The notes under the pieces were generated by a model. It had not been told where the DNA came from and did no database searches. It saw only the letters and a program-made list of their open reading frames with translations. DNA of 64,000 nucleotides from Hyphomicrobiales bacterium (GTDB lineage: Bacteria; Pseudomonadota; Alphaproteobacteria; Rhizobiales; Rhizobiaceae), in assembly GCA_900466945.1 (NCBI GenBank), contig UBNV01000005.1:62001-126000 (forward strand). The letters run 5' to 3'. This document shows positions 9,700-19,358 of this stretch, piece after piece. Position 1 is the first letter of the stretch, and every line of letters starts with the position of its first letter. Position numbers and translations under genes: made by a program.

Positions 9700-10854
9700 T
9701 CAGAAAGTTGCGAGAGTAATCGGCCGGAACATTTCCGCCGGTCCAATGATCGAGCCGTCGCGCAGAAAGCTTATGGCACTGTAAACGAACGGATAGCGAT
9801 CCAACGCGCGAAGATTTGACAATGCGTCGGTGCCACGCCGGGCACCCTCGGCGATGCTCTTGAATTGCCCGAGTTCCAACCCGACGAAGGTGCCCTTCGC
9901 GAGGTCTAATCGCAACGGCCGCACCGGGCTAAAGCTAGCACGCCCATCGGGCAGCATCACGAATGGATCGTGTTCATCCTCGGCTTGATAGTATCCACCA
10001 ACGAAGCGAATGCCTCTCATCGGCTCGAGCAAGCATTCCCAAATGACGGTCCGAAACTGGAGCTCCGGCGGAATGGTTGTTAATGTCTGCAGGGCCGCCG
10101 CAAGCAACGGCTGGTCGAGCTTTTGTGCAATCGTGGCATAGTGCAGGGAGACGACTATGTTGCGCAGACTGGGGCTACCGTCCGGGAAAGGCTCGCCGCG
10201 GGTCGCGGGATCCTCGGCCAGTAGTACCGATTTGACACGAGGTTGGGACTCGCGCGCGAAGCGGCTCGCGACGATGAAGCCCTTTACGGATCGCACGACA
10301 CCTAATGGATCCGTAACTCTCACACGGTCGAATTGTTTTCGCCACGTCTTAAAGTCCTTTGACCCGAACGATACTGCGTCGATTCGGCCCTTGGCTTCGC
10401 CGAGAAAGACATGGTTGGCATCGCTGGCGCAGAGATAATCTGGCGCGTCGCCGACGGAGATCCGCTCGACCTTGAAGCCGTTCAGGACGTTGCTCAGCCG
10501 TCCCTGGAGCGCGTCATGCATGTGGGCGAAGTAAGGAATATCCAGATGTTGATCCAGAAACCATCTGAAGAACGCTTGGCCAAGTTCATTCGATCGGTGT
10601 TGCCTTGTCGCGGGATTGGACCCAAGGCCGTCGCCCCGAACCCGAAACTCGGTTTGCGTCGTCAGCAATTGGATGTGCTCGAAATGCGCGGGATCCGGAT
10701 CAGGAGGGATTCTGCCGTAACAATCGAGATAGTAGTGATGGTAGAGCGCCGCGAGGTCGATATCGACGGAGGATCGAATCCCTCCGGTGGCATTCATCAG
10801 CGACGGCGGTGTCGCCGGGAACTTGTTGATGGCGATATTGATGGTCTTCAACAT
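9700..10854 (-). CDS. Putative PD-(D/E)XK nuclease-fold protein
   Basis: About 384 residues from the ATG at 10854. It carries P138-D139 followed by the E153-A-K155 pair in FLGEAKGR, with a conserved-looking Glu at about 90 (SNELGQAFF). This is the arrangement of a PD-(D/E)XK nuclease core, with the ExK strand following a D. The rest is not assignable. A GTG at 10920 would extend the frame, but the extra 22 residues look non-coding, so I kept the ATG, with only a weak ribosome binding site. It is divergent from the next gene. A restriction-type or defence role is inferred from motif and neighbourhood. Confidence 0.55.
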   Translation of the reverse strand: MLKTINIAINKFPATPPSLMNATGGIRSSVDIDLAALYHHYYLDCYGRIPPDPDPAHFEHIQLLTTQTEFRVRGDGLGSNPATRQHRSNELGQAFFRWFLDQHLDIPYFAHMHDALQGRLSNVLNGFKVERISVGDAPDYLCASDANHVFLGEAKGRIDAVSFGSKDFKTWRKQFDRVRVTDPLGVVRSVKGFIVASRFARESQPRVKSVLLAEDPATRGEPFPDGSPSLRNIVVSLHYATIAQKLDQPLLAAALQTLTTIPPELQFRTVIWECLLEPMRGIRFVGGYYQAEDEHDPFVMLPDGRASFSPVRPLRLDLAKGTFVGLELGQFKSIAEGARRGTDALSNLRALDRYPFVYSAISFLRDGSIIGPAEMFRPITLATF

Positions 10855-11097
10855 GAAAAATGAGATCGCTCGAGGGATGCGGGTGGCATGGTGAACGTGC
10901 CAACCTTTTCTGAATCGCACAACTAGACGTTCTAAATGCCAGACAGATTTCCACCGCGCCGGGGGTCGTGTGCTCAGGACCTCACGCTGCCGGACGGCCC
11001 GTTCGTTGCATCTTCATGTAAAATGATATTACGCATAGAATTGATTTTTCATGCGCGAGACTTATATATAATGCATGGACTGCAAAAGGAATGGACA

Positions 11098-11763
11098 ATG
11101 GCTTTCAGGGCGGACGAAGCTGCGACGAATGGATACGAGCGGGCAAAGAGCTATCTCGTGTCCCGGAATTTCTCGCCTGAAGAGCGGGCCCGAAGCGAAA
11201 AGGCGCTGCTAGACATAATAGAAGAGTGCGGGCCGGTCGTGGACGGATATCCCACCTGGCACCCCTTGGTATCGAACCATGATGACCACCATCCGGAAAC
11301 ATATCCGAGCGAGCGTTGCGGATACGTCGGCCTGGATCATACCGTTTATTTCGCCCATGGCTTTCTGACCTGCCCCTATGTCGATGGCGCGGCGGTTGTA
11401 AAGGCTGCCGATGCTCTGCCCCACCACCCCCGGGCAACGATCTCAGCGGAGATTCTGCATGTTCCCTTCTACAATGTGGGGACCCAGCCCGTTCTCGTCC
11501 GCTGCGAATGGGATGCGTCCCTCGAAACCGGCAAGATGGTGCCGAAATCACTGGCGGTACCGCTGATGATCGAGCAGGAGTTGCCAGTATGGCGGTGGTC
11601 ATCGCGGGCGGAAAACTGGGAGACCATGCGCCCGTATCTCCTGGGATCACCGCACGGGAGCAGATCCTCGCTATTCGTTAGTCAGGACACCGCGCTAGCG
11701 ATGAAGAAGGTATATATGTCGATGGTTGAGAGCGGCATGTTTGGCCCCGTCAAGACGGGTTGA
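11098..11763 (+). CDS. Unknown island protein A
   Basis: A 221-residue protein of unrecognised family. It has a His/Asp cluster (NHDDHHPETY, about residues 60-70) that could bind metal, a cysteine-bearing FAHGFLTCPYVDG stretch, and no membrane segment. The ATG at 11098 follows AAAAGGA; longer upstream starts read through non-coding-looking sequence. An AT-rich TATATA block about 40 bp upstream may be its promoter. It is co-directional with the next small gene and together they converge on the Argonaute operon. Function cannot be stated. Confidence 0.5.
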   Translation: MAFRADEAATNGYERAKSYLVSRNFSPEERARSEKALLDIIEECGPVVDGYPTWHPLVSNHDDHHPETYPSERCGYVGLDHTVYFAHGFLTCPYVDGAAVVKAADALPHHPRATISAEILHVPFYNVGTQPVLVRCEWDASLETGKMVPKSLAVPLMIEQELPVWRWSSRAENWETMRPYLLGSPHGSRSSLFVSQDTALAMKKVYMSMVESGMFGPVKTG

Positions 11764-11816
11764 GGGACCTCCGCGATGCAAATAACTTCGACGAAGATTT
11801 AATGGGGAGGATAGCG

Positions 11817-12185
11817 ATGCCAAGACTGAGCTTGAAGGAACGATTCGAGTTCGACGTACTTGAAACGACGGATGATCGGTTAGCCTTTTCAATCGTTCAT
11901 CATTTGGCCAATGACGGGCATGGAGATCTTGGAAGCTGCGGTGTCGCGGAGTTTGATCTTCTTGATTTCTCTGAAGCGCTCGAACGGCCTCCGGGCGAAA
12001 CCCTAAGACAGCTGAAGAGAATTTCTGTTCAGGTGAAGGGCGTGTGCGTCGAACACGAGAATGTGGTGCTTTTTGCACTGGCGGGCGCCGAACAAGACGG
12101 CTTCACGCACCTCTACAAAAGCCGGGGCTTCGAGGGATTGCCACCGAATCTGCCGAGAATTGCCCCTCGCTACGCTCGCATTTAA
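11817..12185 (+). CDS. Unknown island protein B
   Basis: A 122-residue protein of unrecognised family, beginning MPRLSLKERFEF after a strong GGGGAGG site. It has no signal peptide, membrane helix or known catalytic motif. It starts 53 bp after the stop of protein A and is probably co-transcribed with it. Its stop lies 31 bp from the end of the convergent Argonaute gene. The pair could be a two-gene module of its own or an accessory to the Argonaute operon; nothing in the sequence decides between these. Confidence 0.5.
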   Translation: MPRLSLKERFEFDVLETTDDRLAFSIVHHLANDGHGDLGSCGVAEFDLLDFSEALERPPGETLRQLKRISVQVKGVCVEHENVVLFALAGAEQDGFTHLYKSRGFEGLPPNLPRIAPRYARI

Positions 12186-12216
12186 ACGGTGGCGCGCACC
12201 GGCCTGATGAAGCCGT

Positions 12217-13770
12217 TCAGATGTAGAATTTAAACGGCTGTTTCTTCTCACCTTTCCCGGCGGAGCCCATTGTCAGAACGTCTCCGACCATCCGGGCAAA
12301 GCGGACCGTCACGGGAAGGCCATCGTTGAAGTTGCAAGAATTGTAGTTGATCTTTGTCAGACCCATGATGTCTGAAAGGACGGCACGAATATCGGGCTTA
12401 GGGTCTTTGCTCCGCGTTATGGTCACATGTAGCGGATTTGGAGTTTCCGGACCGATATAGGTATCGAGCTGCGGAACGTATCCTGTCGTCCAGATGTAGG
12501 CGGTCTGCGCATCGAGGATCAAGGCTGTGCCGCGCAGAACAGGATAATCCCCGTCGCGGAAGAGCTTCGTTTCGCCGCCTGTAGGTCGAATTCGGACCCC
12601 GACAACATTGGTCCCTTCAGGCGCCGCATCGGCAAACGCATTCCACTCCTCATCGTTGAAGTATGTCTGGCCATGGATGAAAAGCTCCTTAGGCGCCTGG
12701 CCATGGGTGTCGACGTAACTGTCCAGGACGAGCCTCAAGAGGTCTTTGGCTGCGGGAGCTTTCAAATGATAGTCGTAGTCTCCGGTCTTCCAGGGGCCGT
12801 TTGCACCACGGAATACAACGCCGTCTCCCTCGTTTAGAAACATTTGTGCTGCGCAGCATGCGTGGCCATTGGGGTCATTCGGGAGGCTCTTGTAGACCAT
12901 GCCGAGGTAGCAGACACCGGGCCGGATCGTCGATAACCGCCAAGGTGGTCGCGGTTGCGTCTTATAGTACAGCCCAGTGCCGAGATTCCACGCAACGGTG
13001 GCACGGTCCTGGGTCTTGCGGGTCGGATAACCAGCCGTATTCAGAAACGCACCCGGGGCGAGCGTGGTTTCTCGAATGAGCTGCGTAGGTGCAATGTTCA
13101 GAAAGTCCGCTTTGATGCGCCGATGGAAATCCGGGACGTCGTCGAAAATGGTCTCGCCACTTTGGTCGATAACACCCGCGAATAGTGGAAGGCTTTCACG
13201 CTTTTTCTGCTTCTTTGCGAAGTCGCCTTTCTCGGTCGGCAAGCCTGTTCGTTTAGAATTGGGGCGGCACCTCTCATAAACGATCTCAGGAAGTACCAGC
13301 ACCCAAATATCGACCGCACGCTCTTCGTTGCGGAGATGTTTGCTTACGCGCTCGATAAAAAGCTTTGCGACCTTATCCACTGCTTCGTGCTGGTTTGTCA
13401 CTCTCGTCGCACGGTCGATATCAGCGAGGGGAATTGATAGTGCACTGATCTCGTCTGGATCGTAGAAAATTCCGAAGGTCTCCTCAAGGCCTGGGAAGTT
13501 GGCGAGGTGCAGCCGGTTCGCCTTCTCTCCTTTCCCCGGCGGAGGCACCCTGACTACGGATTGCAACTCCCGACTCCACGTCCGAAAGTGACCGATGCCT
13601 TCGCTTGTGCCGATGACGCCGACGCTTATCTCTTTCGCTTTTTTCCCCTTGAGATGAGGACCGTAGAGGTGCAGACCGTCTTTTGGGTGAGCACTCTTCT
13701 GACCGAAGGCGAACTCCAACTCCGGCTCATGGATATGATCGACCTCTAGTGATCGTTCGAGAAACTTCAT
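12217..13770 (-). CDS. Short prokaryotic Argonaute (MID-PIWI)
   Basis: A 517-residue short pAgo without PAZ or N domains. The MID domain shows the guide 5'-phosphate pocket set H216-x3-K220, Q230 and K270, the last inside [11 protein letters not shown], the usual MID-PIWI junction. The PIWI half has YLGMVYKS where catalytic Argonautes have the first Asp, so it should bind guide and target but not slice. It overlaps the upstream effector gene by four bases (ATGA), so the two are co-translated. In known short pAgo systems the pAgo uses a guide to recognise invader nucleic acid and switches on its APAZ-bearing partner, killing or arresting the cell. Confidence 0.9.
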   Translation of the reverse strand: MKFLERSLEVDHIHEPELEFAFGQKSAHPKDGLHLYGPHLKGKKAKEISVGVIGTSEGIGHFRTWSRELQSVVRVPPPGKGEKANRLHLANFPGLEETFGIFYDPDEISALSIPLADIDRATRVTNQHEAVDKVAKLFIERVSKHLRNEERAVDIWVLVLPEIVYERCRPNSKRTGLPTEKGDFAKKQKKRESLPLFAGVIDQSGETIFDDVPDFHRRIKADFLNIAPTQLIRETTLAPGAFLNTAGYPTRKTQDRATVAWNLGTGLYYKTQPRPPWRLSTIRPGVCYLGMVYKSLPNDPNGHACCAAQMFLNEGDGVVFRGANGPWKTGDYDYHLKAPAAKDLLRLVLDSYVDTHGQAPKELFIHGQTYFNDEEWNAFADAAPEGTNVVGVRIRPTGGETKLFRDGDYPVLRGTALILDAQTAYIWTTGYVPQLDTYIGPETPNPLHVTITRSKDPKPDIRAVLSDIMGLTKINYNSCNFNDGLPVTVRFARMVGDVLTMGSAGKGEKKQPFKFYI

Positions 13771-15692
13771 TCGCCGCCCTCCTCGTCATTGTCAGGCCGG
13801 CCAAGAGTGCTGTCGTCCAACTCTTCGTCTTCGTCATCGAGATCGTTTGGAAGCACGGTACTTACCGGCGAGGAAAACAACATGGGCGAGGCCTCGAGAA
13901 CGAACGTTTCGGTCTCCGACAGGGGGAGGCGCACAAAAGCCGAATCGGCGGATAACAATTCAAGGAATGCGAGAAGACGCCCATACCATTGCTTGTTGCG
14001 CCATCCCTTGCAGATCGACCTTCTTAACCGGTGGAGTTTTTTGGGATCGTCGACAACAAGGCCGGCTGGTGTTGCGTTATCTTGTGCGAACAGGACTCTC
14101 GACTTCAGCTTGAAGTGCCAAAATGGCCAGAAAGCGGGCATGGCGGTGACACCGAACTGCCAGATATGGCCCTTGGCAGAATTGCGGAGCATTGATGACC
14201 GCTTCTTCTCCGCTTGGTTTCCCCACGGAATCCGCTTGCCGGTCGGCGCTTGTTCCGGTGACGCGTGGAAGCCAATACCATTCGAATACTCGTATTCGAT
14301 AAACCCGTTACGTTTGCAGAAGTTGATCCAGGCCTTCTTCAGCATTGCGATAACAAGGTTGGATGCTGTCTGGCGGTCGATCCGCAGCCGCTGGAAACCG
14401 CCTTCTGTAAATTCCACCAGTGGAATTTCGTATTTCAGCTTGAAGCGTCCGACGCCCTCGAATGCCAGTTCGATTTCCGGCACGCTCCCAAATGCAAGAA
14501 AACCTGATTCGCCGACCAATGCGCAGGGATGTCCATAGCTCTCGATTGCTCCCTGAAGGCGCCCTTTGTTGATCACGCCCGAACATTCGAAATATCTGAT
14601 GAAGTCTGGTGCCTCGGAGACCCGAAGCCAGTTTGAGGTCAGGCGCTCGGGAATGTCGATAATCGGCACGGCCCCGCGTCGGCGAAAAATCTCCCAATTT
14701 GGGTTGATCGGCATGTCCGCGCTTCGCGGGACTTTTTGACGTTGCAGAGTGTCGACAAGCTTGAGCAGCCCCTCTCCCCAGTTTCGAACGAAATCGACCG
14801 CAACGGTGTCGCCGAGACCTTTTATCTTCCGAAAGGTTTCCATGCGGAGCGGGATGACAAACCTCTGATCGCAGATTTCCTTTCCGACTTCTAGGGCAAT
14901 GTCTAGGTCGTCCTGTATACCGGTATCCTCCAGACTGGAATCACGGCAAAGAAGCAGGACCTTGATCGCGCGGTGGCGCAGCGCACTGGTTATCTCTCGT
15001 CGCCAACGTTCGCCCGGCATGAGGGTCAGCACGTCTGCAAAGACTTGATAGCCCTCCGCCTCAAGTTTTGGCGCGAGCCAAAGCGTGAACTCGTCGTCGA
15101 TAGGTGAGGACTTGATTACGAAAATCGTATCGCGCGCTGCAGGCTCGAAAGTCGCATCTGCCGCAGCCCCTAATGGCGGCATCAAGCGAGCGAGCGTTGG
15201 GGGAACCTCTGCCGGCGCCATAGCCTTGCGCACCGCATTGGTCACGACCTGTTCTAGCACCGGTGTGCTGTGCGCCCAGAGCCCTTCATGAGCCTTGACG
15301 ATCTCGGGATAGGACCTAAGCAGGGCATTGAGATCGTCAGCGCCAAATATGTCGCCGGTGCCTGCGAGGCTCGGACCGATAATCTCCGCTAACGCCGCTT
15401 TGTTTGCCGGGGTAAGTGGAACAGACGTTGTCAGGATGTATCGTTGCGGCGCCAGTTCATCAATCGAAACACGTTCTTCTCGCATCTTGGACTTGAGCTT
15501 CGAGAAGCCGGATCGGAAATAGTGCTTCGCCTGGAGAATGATCGAACCATCAGCATTGGTGCAGCGCCCGTCCATCCCATCGTCTGCACCAACCGTGAAC
15601 GCCTCGAACCGGACGCCGATTGCAGCGCCGACGAGATCTCGGCTCAGGTTCTCGAAGTCCTCTGGAGAAAGTGTTGCGAATTCATACTTCAT
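13767..15692 (-). CDS. Mrr-like nuclease + TIR + APAZ effector of short Argonaute
   Basis: A 641-residue fusion. Residues 1-125 look like an Mrr/restriction-endonuclease domain, with D41 in GMDGR and Q54-A-K56 in LQAKHY. Residues of about 187-315 form a TIR-like domain ([38 protein letters not shown]). About 325-600 resemble an APAZ region that would dock on the Argonaute. The tail (617-641) is highly acidic. In the TIR part the position of the catalytic Glu appears to be Asp (D262), so NAD cleavage may be lost and the nuclease may be the working effector; that is inference from a by-eye alignment. It is the first gene of a two-gene operon. SPARTA (TIR-APAZ) and SPARDA (nuclease-APAZ) are the nearest characterised systems. 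Confidence 0.85.
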   Translation of the reverse strand: MKYEFATLSPEDFENLSRDLVGAAIGVRFEAFTVGADDGMDGRCTNADGSIILQAKHYFRSGFSKLKSKMREERVSIDELAPQRYILTTSVPLTPANKAALAEIIGPSLAGTGDIFGADDLNALLRSYPEIVKAHEGLWAHSTPVLEQVVTNAVRKAMAPAEVPPTLARLMPPLGAAADATFEPAARDTIFVIKSSPIDDEFTLWLAPKLEAEGYQVFADVLTLMPGERWRREITSALRHRAIKVLLLCRDSSLEDTGIQDDLDIALEVGKEICDQRFVIPLRMETFRKIKGLGDTVAVDFVRNWGEGLLKLVDTLQRQKVPRSADMPINPNWEIFRRRGAVPIIDIPERLTSNWLRVSEAPDFIRYFECSGVINKGRLQGAIESYGHPCALVGESGFLAFGSVPEIELAFEGVGRFKLKYEIPLVEFTEGGFQRLRIDRQTASNLVIAMLKKAWINFCKRNGFIEYEYSNGIGFHASPEQAPTGKRIPWGNQAEKKRSSMLRNSAKGHIWQFGVTAMPAFWPFWHFKLKSRVLFAQDNATPAGLVVDDPKKLHRLRRSICKGWRNKQWYGRLLAFLELLSADSAFVRLPLSETETFVLEASPMLFSSPVSTVLPNDLDDEDEELDDSTLGRPDNDEEGGE

Positions 15693-15868
15693 TTGTTGAA
15701 TGATGGGTCGCAGGAATACTAAGCGTCAAGCCATCAATGGATCTCTTCTCGGTTGTAGAGCGGTTACCAACAACTCTGATCGCGTGAAAAGCACGGAGAC
15801 CTTTCCATCTTGCCCGCTGAGCTTCCCTCCGGGTCAAACTGGGCGCGTGTTTGATGCCGTTTTGTGGC

Positions 15869-17449
15869 CTACGATGATGGATCAGTTGGGAGCGAACCCA
15901 CCTGTTCCAATGTATCGGATATAGCGGCGCTGTAGTCGGGATTGCTAGCGACGAAGTCCCGAAGCGAATAGCGTGCTATAGAGCGGGTGCTGCGTACTGA
16001 GCCATCCTCATCCAACCAATCAAAGGCCGAAACAAATCCATGTAGTCTATTCGCGAGTTCGTAACGAGCGTCATCAACGGCGCTGCCTATCGCCACTCGC
16101 GCAGGCATTATCCCGCCGTAGACCGTGTGAATTAGTTCAGAAGCGGAAGGCGGGCAGGTCACACCGTCCCAGACGTACATTCCCCGCATGGCACGCAGGA
16201 GCGTTCCATGTCTGCTGATCGCGATCTGGAAAAAGCTGTACATCGCCTCCTCATGGAAGCGTGCCTGATGGATGGCATAAACGAGGTGCTTCTTGTCCCA
16301 AGCATGCAGCTCCACGCTTACGTCGCTCTCGACGATCTGGTCTAAATATGCCGCTGCTTGCGCTTTCCAAAGCTCCTCAAAGGATATGAAATCCAAAAAG
16401 GAAGCGATCGCTGTTTGCCAGGAGGGCACTATCCGGGGTGTCACAGTCGTATGAAATCGATGGCGGCTGGGCCGACCGGCGCCGAGCAAAGGCGACGTGG
16501 CTTGAGCCATCTCCAAAATTCTCTTATCGTCGTTAATAAGATCATTCTTTGGCCACCCGCCCAGGCGCACGACCTCCTGAAGGCCGTAGTTCGGCAATAG
16601 CGAGGAGAGTTTCTCCGGTGTGCCGTGGGTCCAACCTTTGGCGACTTCCGGGAAATCGGTAAAAGGCGCGTCATCAATCCAGTTTTTAGCGTCAGCCTCC
16701 GGCTCCCATCCTCGGGCAACATACGGCCAATCTTGGCCGATTGGCTTGCCGATCACCCCTTCGATCATATCGTGAAGGCCATCTTTAATCCGCCAGACGC
16801 AAATCATCATCGAAAAGGGATCGAGGGATTTGCTTGCCTCTGGGCGCAGCTGAAAAAGTAGCAACGCCAGCCGGACAAAAGGAAGTCTTGCCGAGCGAGC
16901 TTTGAGAAAATCAACGTAGCGTAAGCGTGGCTCCTCCGCCTCGAACCAGATCAAGTCCATATCAGGGCTAAGCTGTGGGAGAAACTTGATGTCAGTCATC
17001 GTAAGTGGCTGCAGCAAAACCTGGTCACCATCGCGAACTGCTTGCAGAGCCGTAACTTGAATATTCACGAAGTGGACAAAGTACGACAGCGGGAGGAGCA
17101 GCTCGTTCCAATGGGTCGATACGACTACGCATCGGATGTTGTGTTGCGGGAGCTGGTCTCGATCCACCAGCAGAGCAACGTATTTGCTGAGTTCGTTCAG
17201 GGTCGAACGAGCACTGCTATCGCTACGCTTGATTTCGATGCAGAGGATATGGCCGTACGGATCGCGCGCCAAGATATCGACCCTGCCACCAGAACCATTT
17301 GGATTCTGGATAACGTGTTCTTTTTCGAGGAACTCAAGGCCAGGTTCAATGAGATCGAGGTTAGCTGCGAGGAAATCTCGAAACTCTGCTTCGTTGGCGA
17401 AAAGATCGAGAACCTGCTTGTTTGGGATACCATCTAGGCTGTCGATCAT
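15869..17449 (-). CDS. NucS/RecB-like PD-(D/E)XK nuclease-domain protein
   Basis: About 526 residues. The N-terminal 120 residues carry the NucS/RecB-type nuclease signature: GGRVDILARD (catalytic Asp about 58), IEIKR (E72, K74), and then LNELSKYV in the place of the Q-x3-Y motif. The remaining 400 residues are not recognised and may form a target- or partner-binding body. I start at the ATG at 17449, preceded by GGACGA; a longer frame to 17593 lacks a good site. It lies 176 bp upstream of, and in the same direction as, the Argonaute operon, and could be its neighbour or a separate nuclease. It is divergent from the DUF4238 gene. Confidence 0.65.
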   Translation of the reverse strand: MIDSLDGIPNKQVLDLFANEAEFRDFLAANLDLIEPGLEFLEKEHVIQNPNGSGGRVDILARDPYGHILCIEIKRSDSSARSTLNELSKYVALLVDRDQLPQHNIRCVVVSTHWNELLLPLSYFVHFVNIQVTALQAVRDGDQVLLQPLTMTDIKFLPQLSPDMDLIWFEAEEPRLRYVDFLKARSARLPFVRLALLLFQLRPEASKSLDPFSMMICVWRIKDGLHDMIEGVIGKPIGQDWPYVARGWEPEADAKNWIDDAPFTDFPEVAKGWTHGTPEKLSSLLPNYGLQEVVRLGGWPKNDLINDDKRILEMAQATSPLLGAGRPSRHRFHTTVTPRIVPSWQTAIASFLDFISFEELWKAQAAAYLDQIVESDVSVELHAWDKKHLVYAIHQARFHEEAMYSFFQIAISRHGTLLRAMRGMYVWDGVTCPPSASELIHTVYGGIMPARVAIGSAVDDARYELANRLHGFVSAFDWLDEDGSVRSTRSIARYSLRDFVASNPDYSAAISDTLEQVGSLPTDPSS

Positions 17450-17532
17450 TGATTTCGTCCCTATGCAGCTTCCAGTTATGCAATTAAAGAGTGAATTGCT
17501 AACCGTTACATTACTCGCAAAGTACCGGACAA

Positions 17533-18456
17533 GTGGACAACACAACACAACAGCCGCTGTACCATCACTACCTACCATCGTTCTATCAGGCACGATGGGC
17601 CGGGGAAGACGGGAAGCTGCGCCGGTTTAGCAAGCCCATTGAGAGCAAGATTGTAGCGAAATGGGTCTCCCCAGAGGTGTCGGGCGGCGAGGATCTACTA
17701 TACACCGATCACGCAGCGCCCGTAGACATCGCACAGGCGCTGGAGTCGGGCTTCATGTCGCCCCTCGATTCACTGGCAAGCCAAGCTCTTGTCGCCCTCG
17801 AAGCCAATGATCCAATACTCCGTCGCGACTCTCGCCTACGCAGCGCATGGTCCCGCTTCCTAATGTCGTTGATGATGCGTATGCCCGACCACCTTGAAAC
17901 GCTATCAGGCGGTCTCATGGAGGAATGGGCAAGAGCGATGCCAGAGCTGGAAGCGGCTTACGCAGTAGGGAAAGGACCGACCGATCCGGCAACCCTCACA
18001 GAATACTTGGACGGCCGTTCGCCCCATGAAATTCGTAGCTGGATGTTCAGAGTCCTGCGAACGCTGATCGATCATTCACAAGTCGGCGCACTGATCAACA
18101 ATATGCGTTGGTTCGTACGCGAGATTGACGGTCCTGCTCAGTTTTTGACGAGTGATCGGCCGATCATAACCCTCTACGAGTTCGCGGCCGAGGACTCGTA
18201 TATCATTTTGCCGATCGGCCCGAAGTCAGCTTTTGTCGCAGTCAACAACGTCGCGACGCAGCGAAGAATCGAGGCTTATGATGCCGAGAGGTGGGTGGGC
18301 GGGCTCAATAGGTTGATTGCCGGCGCTGCTGTCAGGTTCGCCTTCGCTCGAGATGACGAGATGAGACCGCTGATCGAAAAGGCTTTCGGTTCGAAGCCGC
18401 GCACAACGCTATTTCAGTATCTGGTTCGATATCGACGTCAAAAAAATCCAGACTGA
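17533..18456 (+). CDS. DUF4238-family protein
   Basis: A 307-residue protein starting with GTG. The N-terminus YHHYLPSFYQARWA followed by a charged KLRRFSK is the hallmark of the DUF4238 family, and FLTSDRPI in the C-terminal half fits too. The family is widespread in accessory regions and has no established function. Some members may be nuclease-like because of the conserved HHY-L-P start, which is speculation. No signal peptide or membrane helix. It is divergent from the NucS-like gene, with about 80 bp between. Confidence 0.7.
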   Translation: MDNTTQQPLYHHYLPSFYQARWAGEDGKLRRFSKPIESKIVAKWVSPEVSGGEDLLYTDHAAPVDIAQALESGFMSPLDSLASQALVALEANDPILRRDSRLRSAWSRFLMSLMMRMPDHLETLSGGLMEEWARAMPELEAAYAVGKGPTDPATLTEYLDGRSPHEIRSWMFRVLRTLIDHSQVGALINNMRWFVREIDGPAQFLTSDRPIITLYEFAAEDSYIILPIGPKSAFVAVNNVATQRRIEAYDAERWVGGLNRLIAGAAVRFAFARDDEMRPLIEKAFGSKPRTTLFQYLVRYRRQKNPD

Positions 18457-19266
18457 ATGGTCCCCGCACCAACGACGCTCGATCCCTTGGCCGCCCGCGT
18501 GCTCGCCCTCCACATGCGGAGCCTGCTATCAAGTGCAACAACCAGTGCTGTCTATGACTGTTACAAGCTAGCGGCCCATCCTCATTAGAACGTAATCCAT
18601 TCTTTCAAAAAGTAAGTTTTCAGGAGCTTCTCCGACATCAGCCCCCTCGAGCATTGCACAGAGATCTGCCAGAGTGATGACCAGAATAAATTTTCCGTTC
18701 TCCTGGAGCTGGGTTTCCACGAGCTTCGATGCACCCTGATCGGCGCCGTTCCTTGCAATGACGACTGCGAAGGTTCTGAGCCCTCTCGCGAAGAGATACT
18801 TCTCGGTGATCTGAATCTCTTGCTGCGTGATAGGATCATGTGAATTCTTCGCGTCGAGGACGACGTATCTAGTCGAAAAATCCGAAGCAACCATGGCCCA
18901 GAAGGAACCGCCCTCCGTCTTGATCCGGCCAATCAGATCCATCCGATTGAGACCGTCATCAGTTCGTTGCTGGGCATTGATGCTTGAGAGGTCGCGTCCA
19001 AACAACAAGCGGATGGCCTCCTCGGTCAGCGACTCGAAATCTCTCCATCCTTTTAGTCCGGCCGGCGTCTGTCACAATTTATCTGACAGCATACGGCCTT
19101 GCCGCAACTCTCGATCCATTTTGAGAGGACCCCGCAGATCATCGTCGAGAATTGTCTCTGAAAGCAATTCGTCAAGAATACCCGACAGAGCGTCATTACC
19201 TTCAGCAAGCTCCCGCAACTTCTCGAGGCCCCAAACTTCCACCCTCCTGTCCTCAGGGGAATATAA

Positions 19267-19289
19267 ACGGCTTATCCCGCTAGTTCCGG
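19267..19289 (+). repeat. Left terminal inverted repeat of the IS
   Basis: Reads ACGGCTTATCCCG then CTAGTTCCGG. It pairs with 20708-20730 with two mismatches. The adjoining outer bases 19259-19266 are the target duplication GAATATAA. Confidence 0.88.
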
Positions 19290-19358
19290 TTTAACCATAT
19301 CTTGAGGTTCCGGCTTCGGGCTCTCGCCAAGGCACACGCCCTGGTTTAATTGGGGCAA

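Noticed and set aside
19350-19358. TTG start for the transposase
   Set aside because: The ATG nine bases later has GGGG just upstream and is the simpler start; the choice is not certain.
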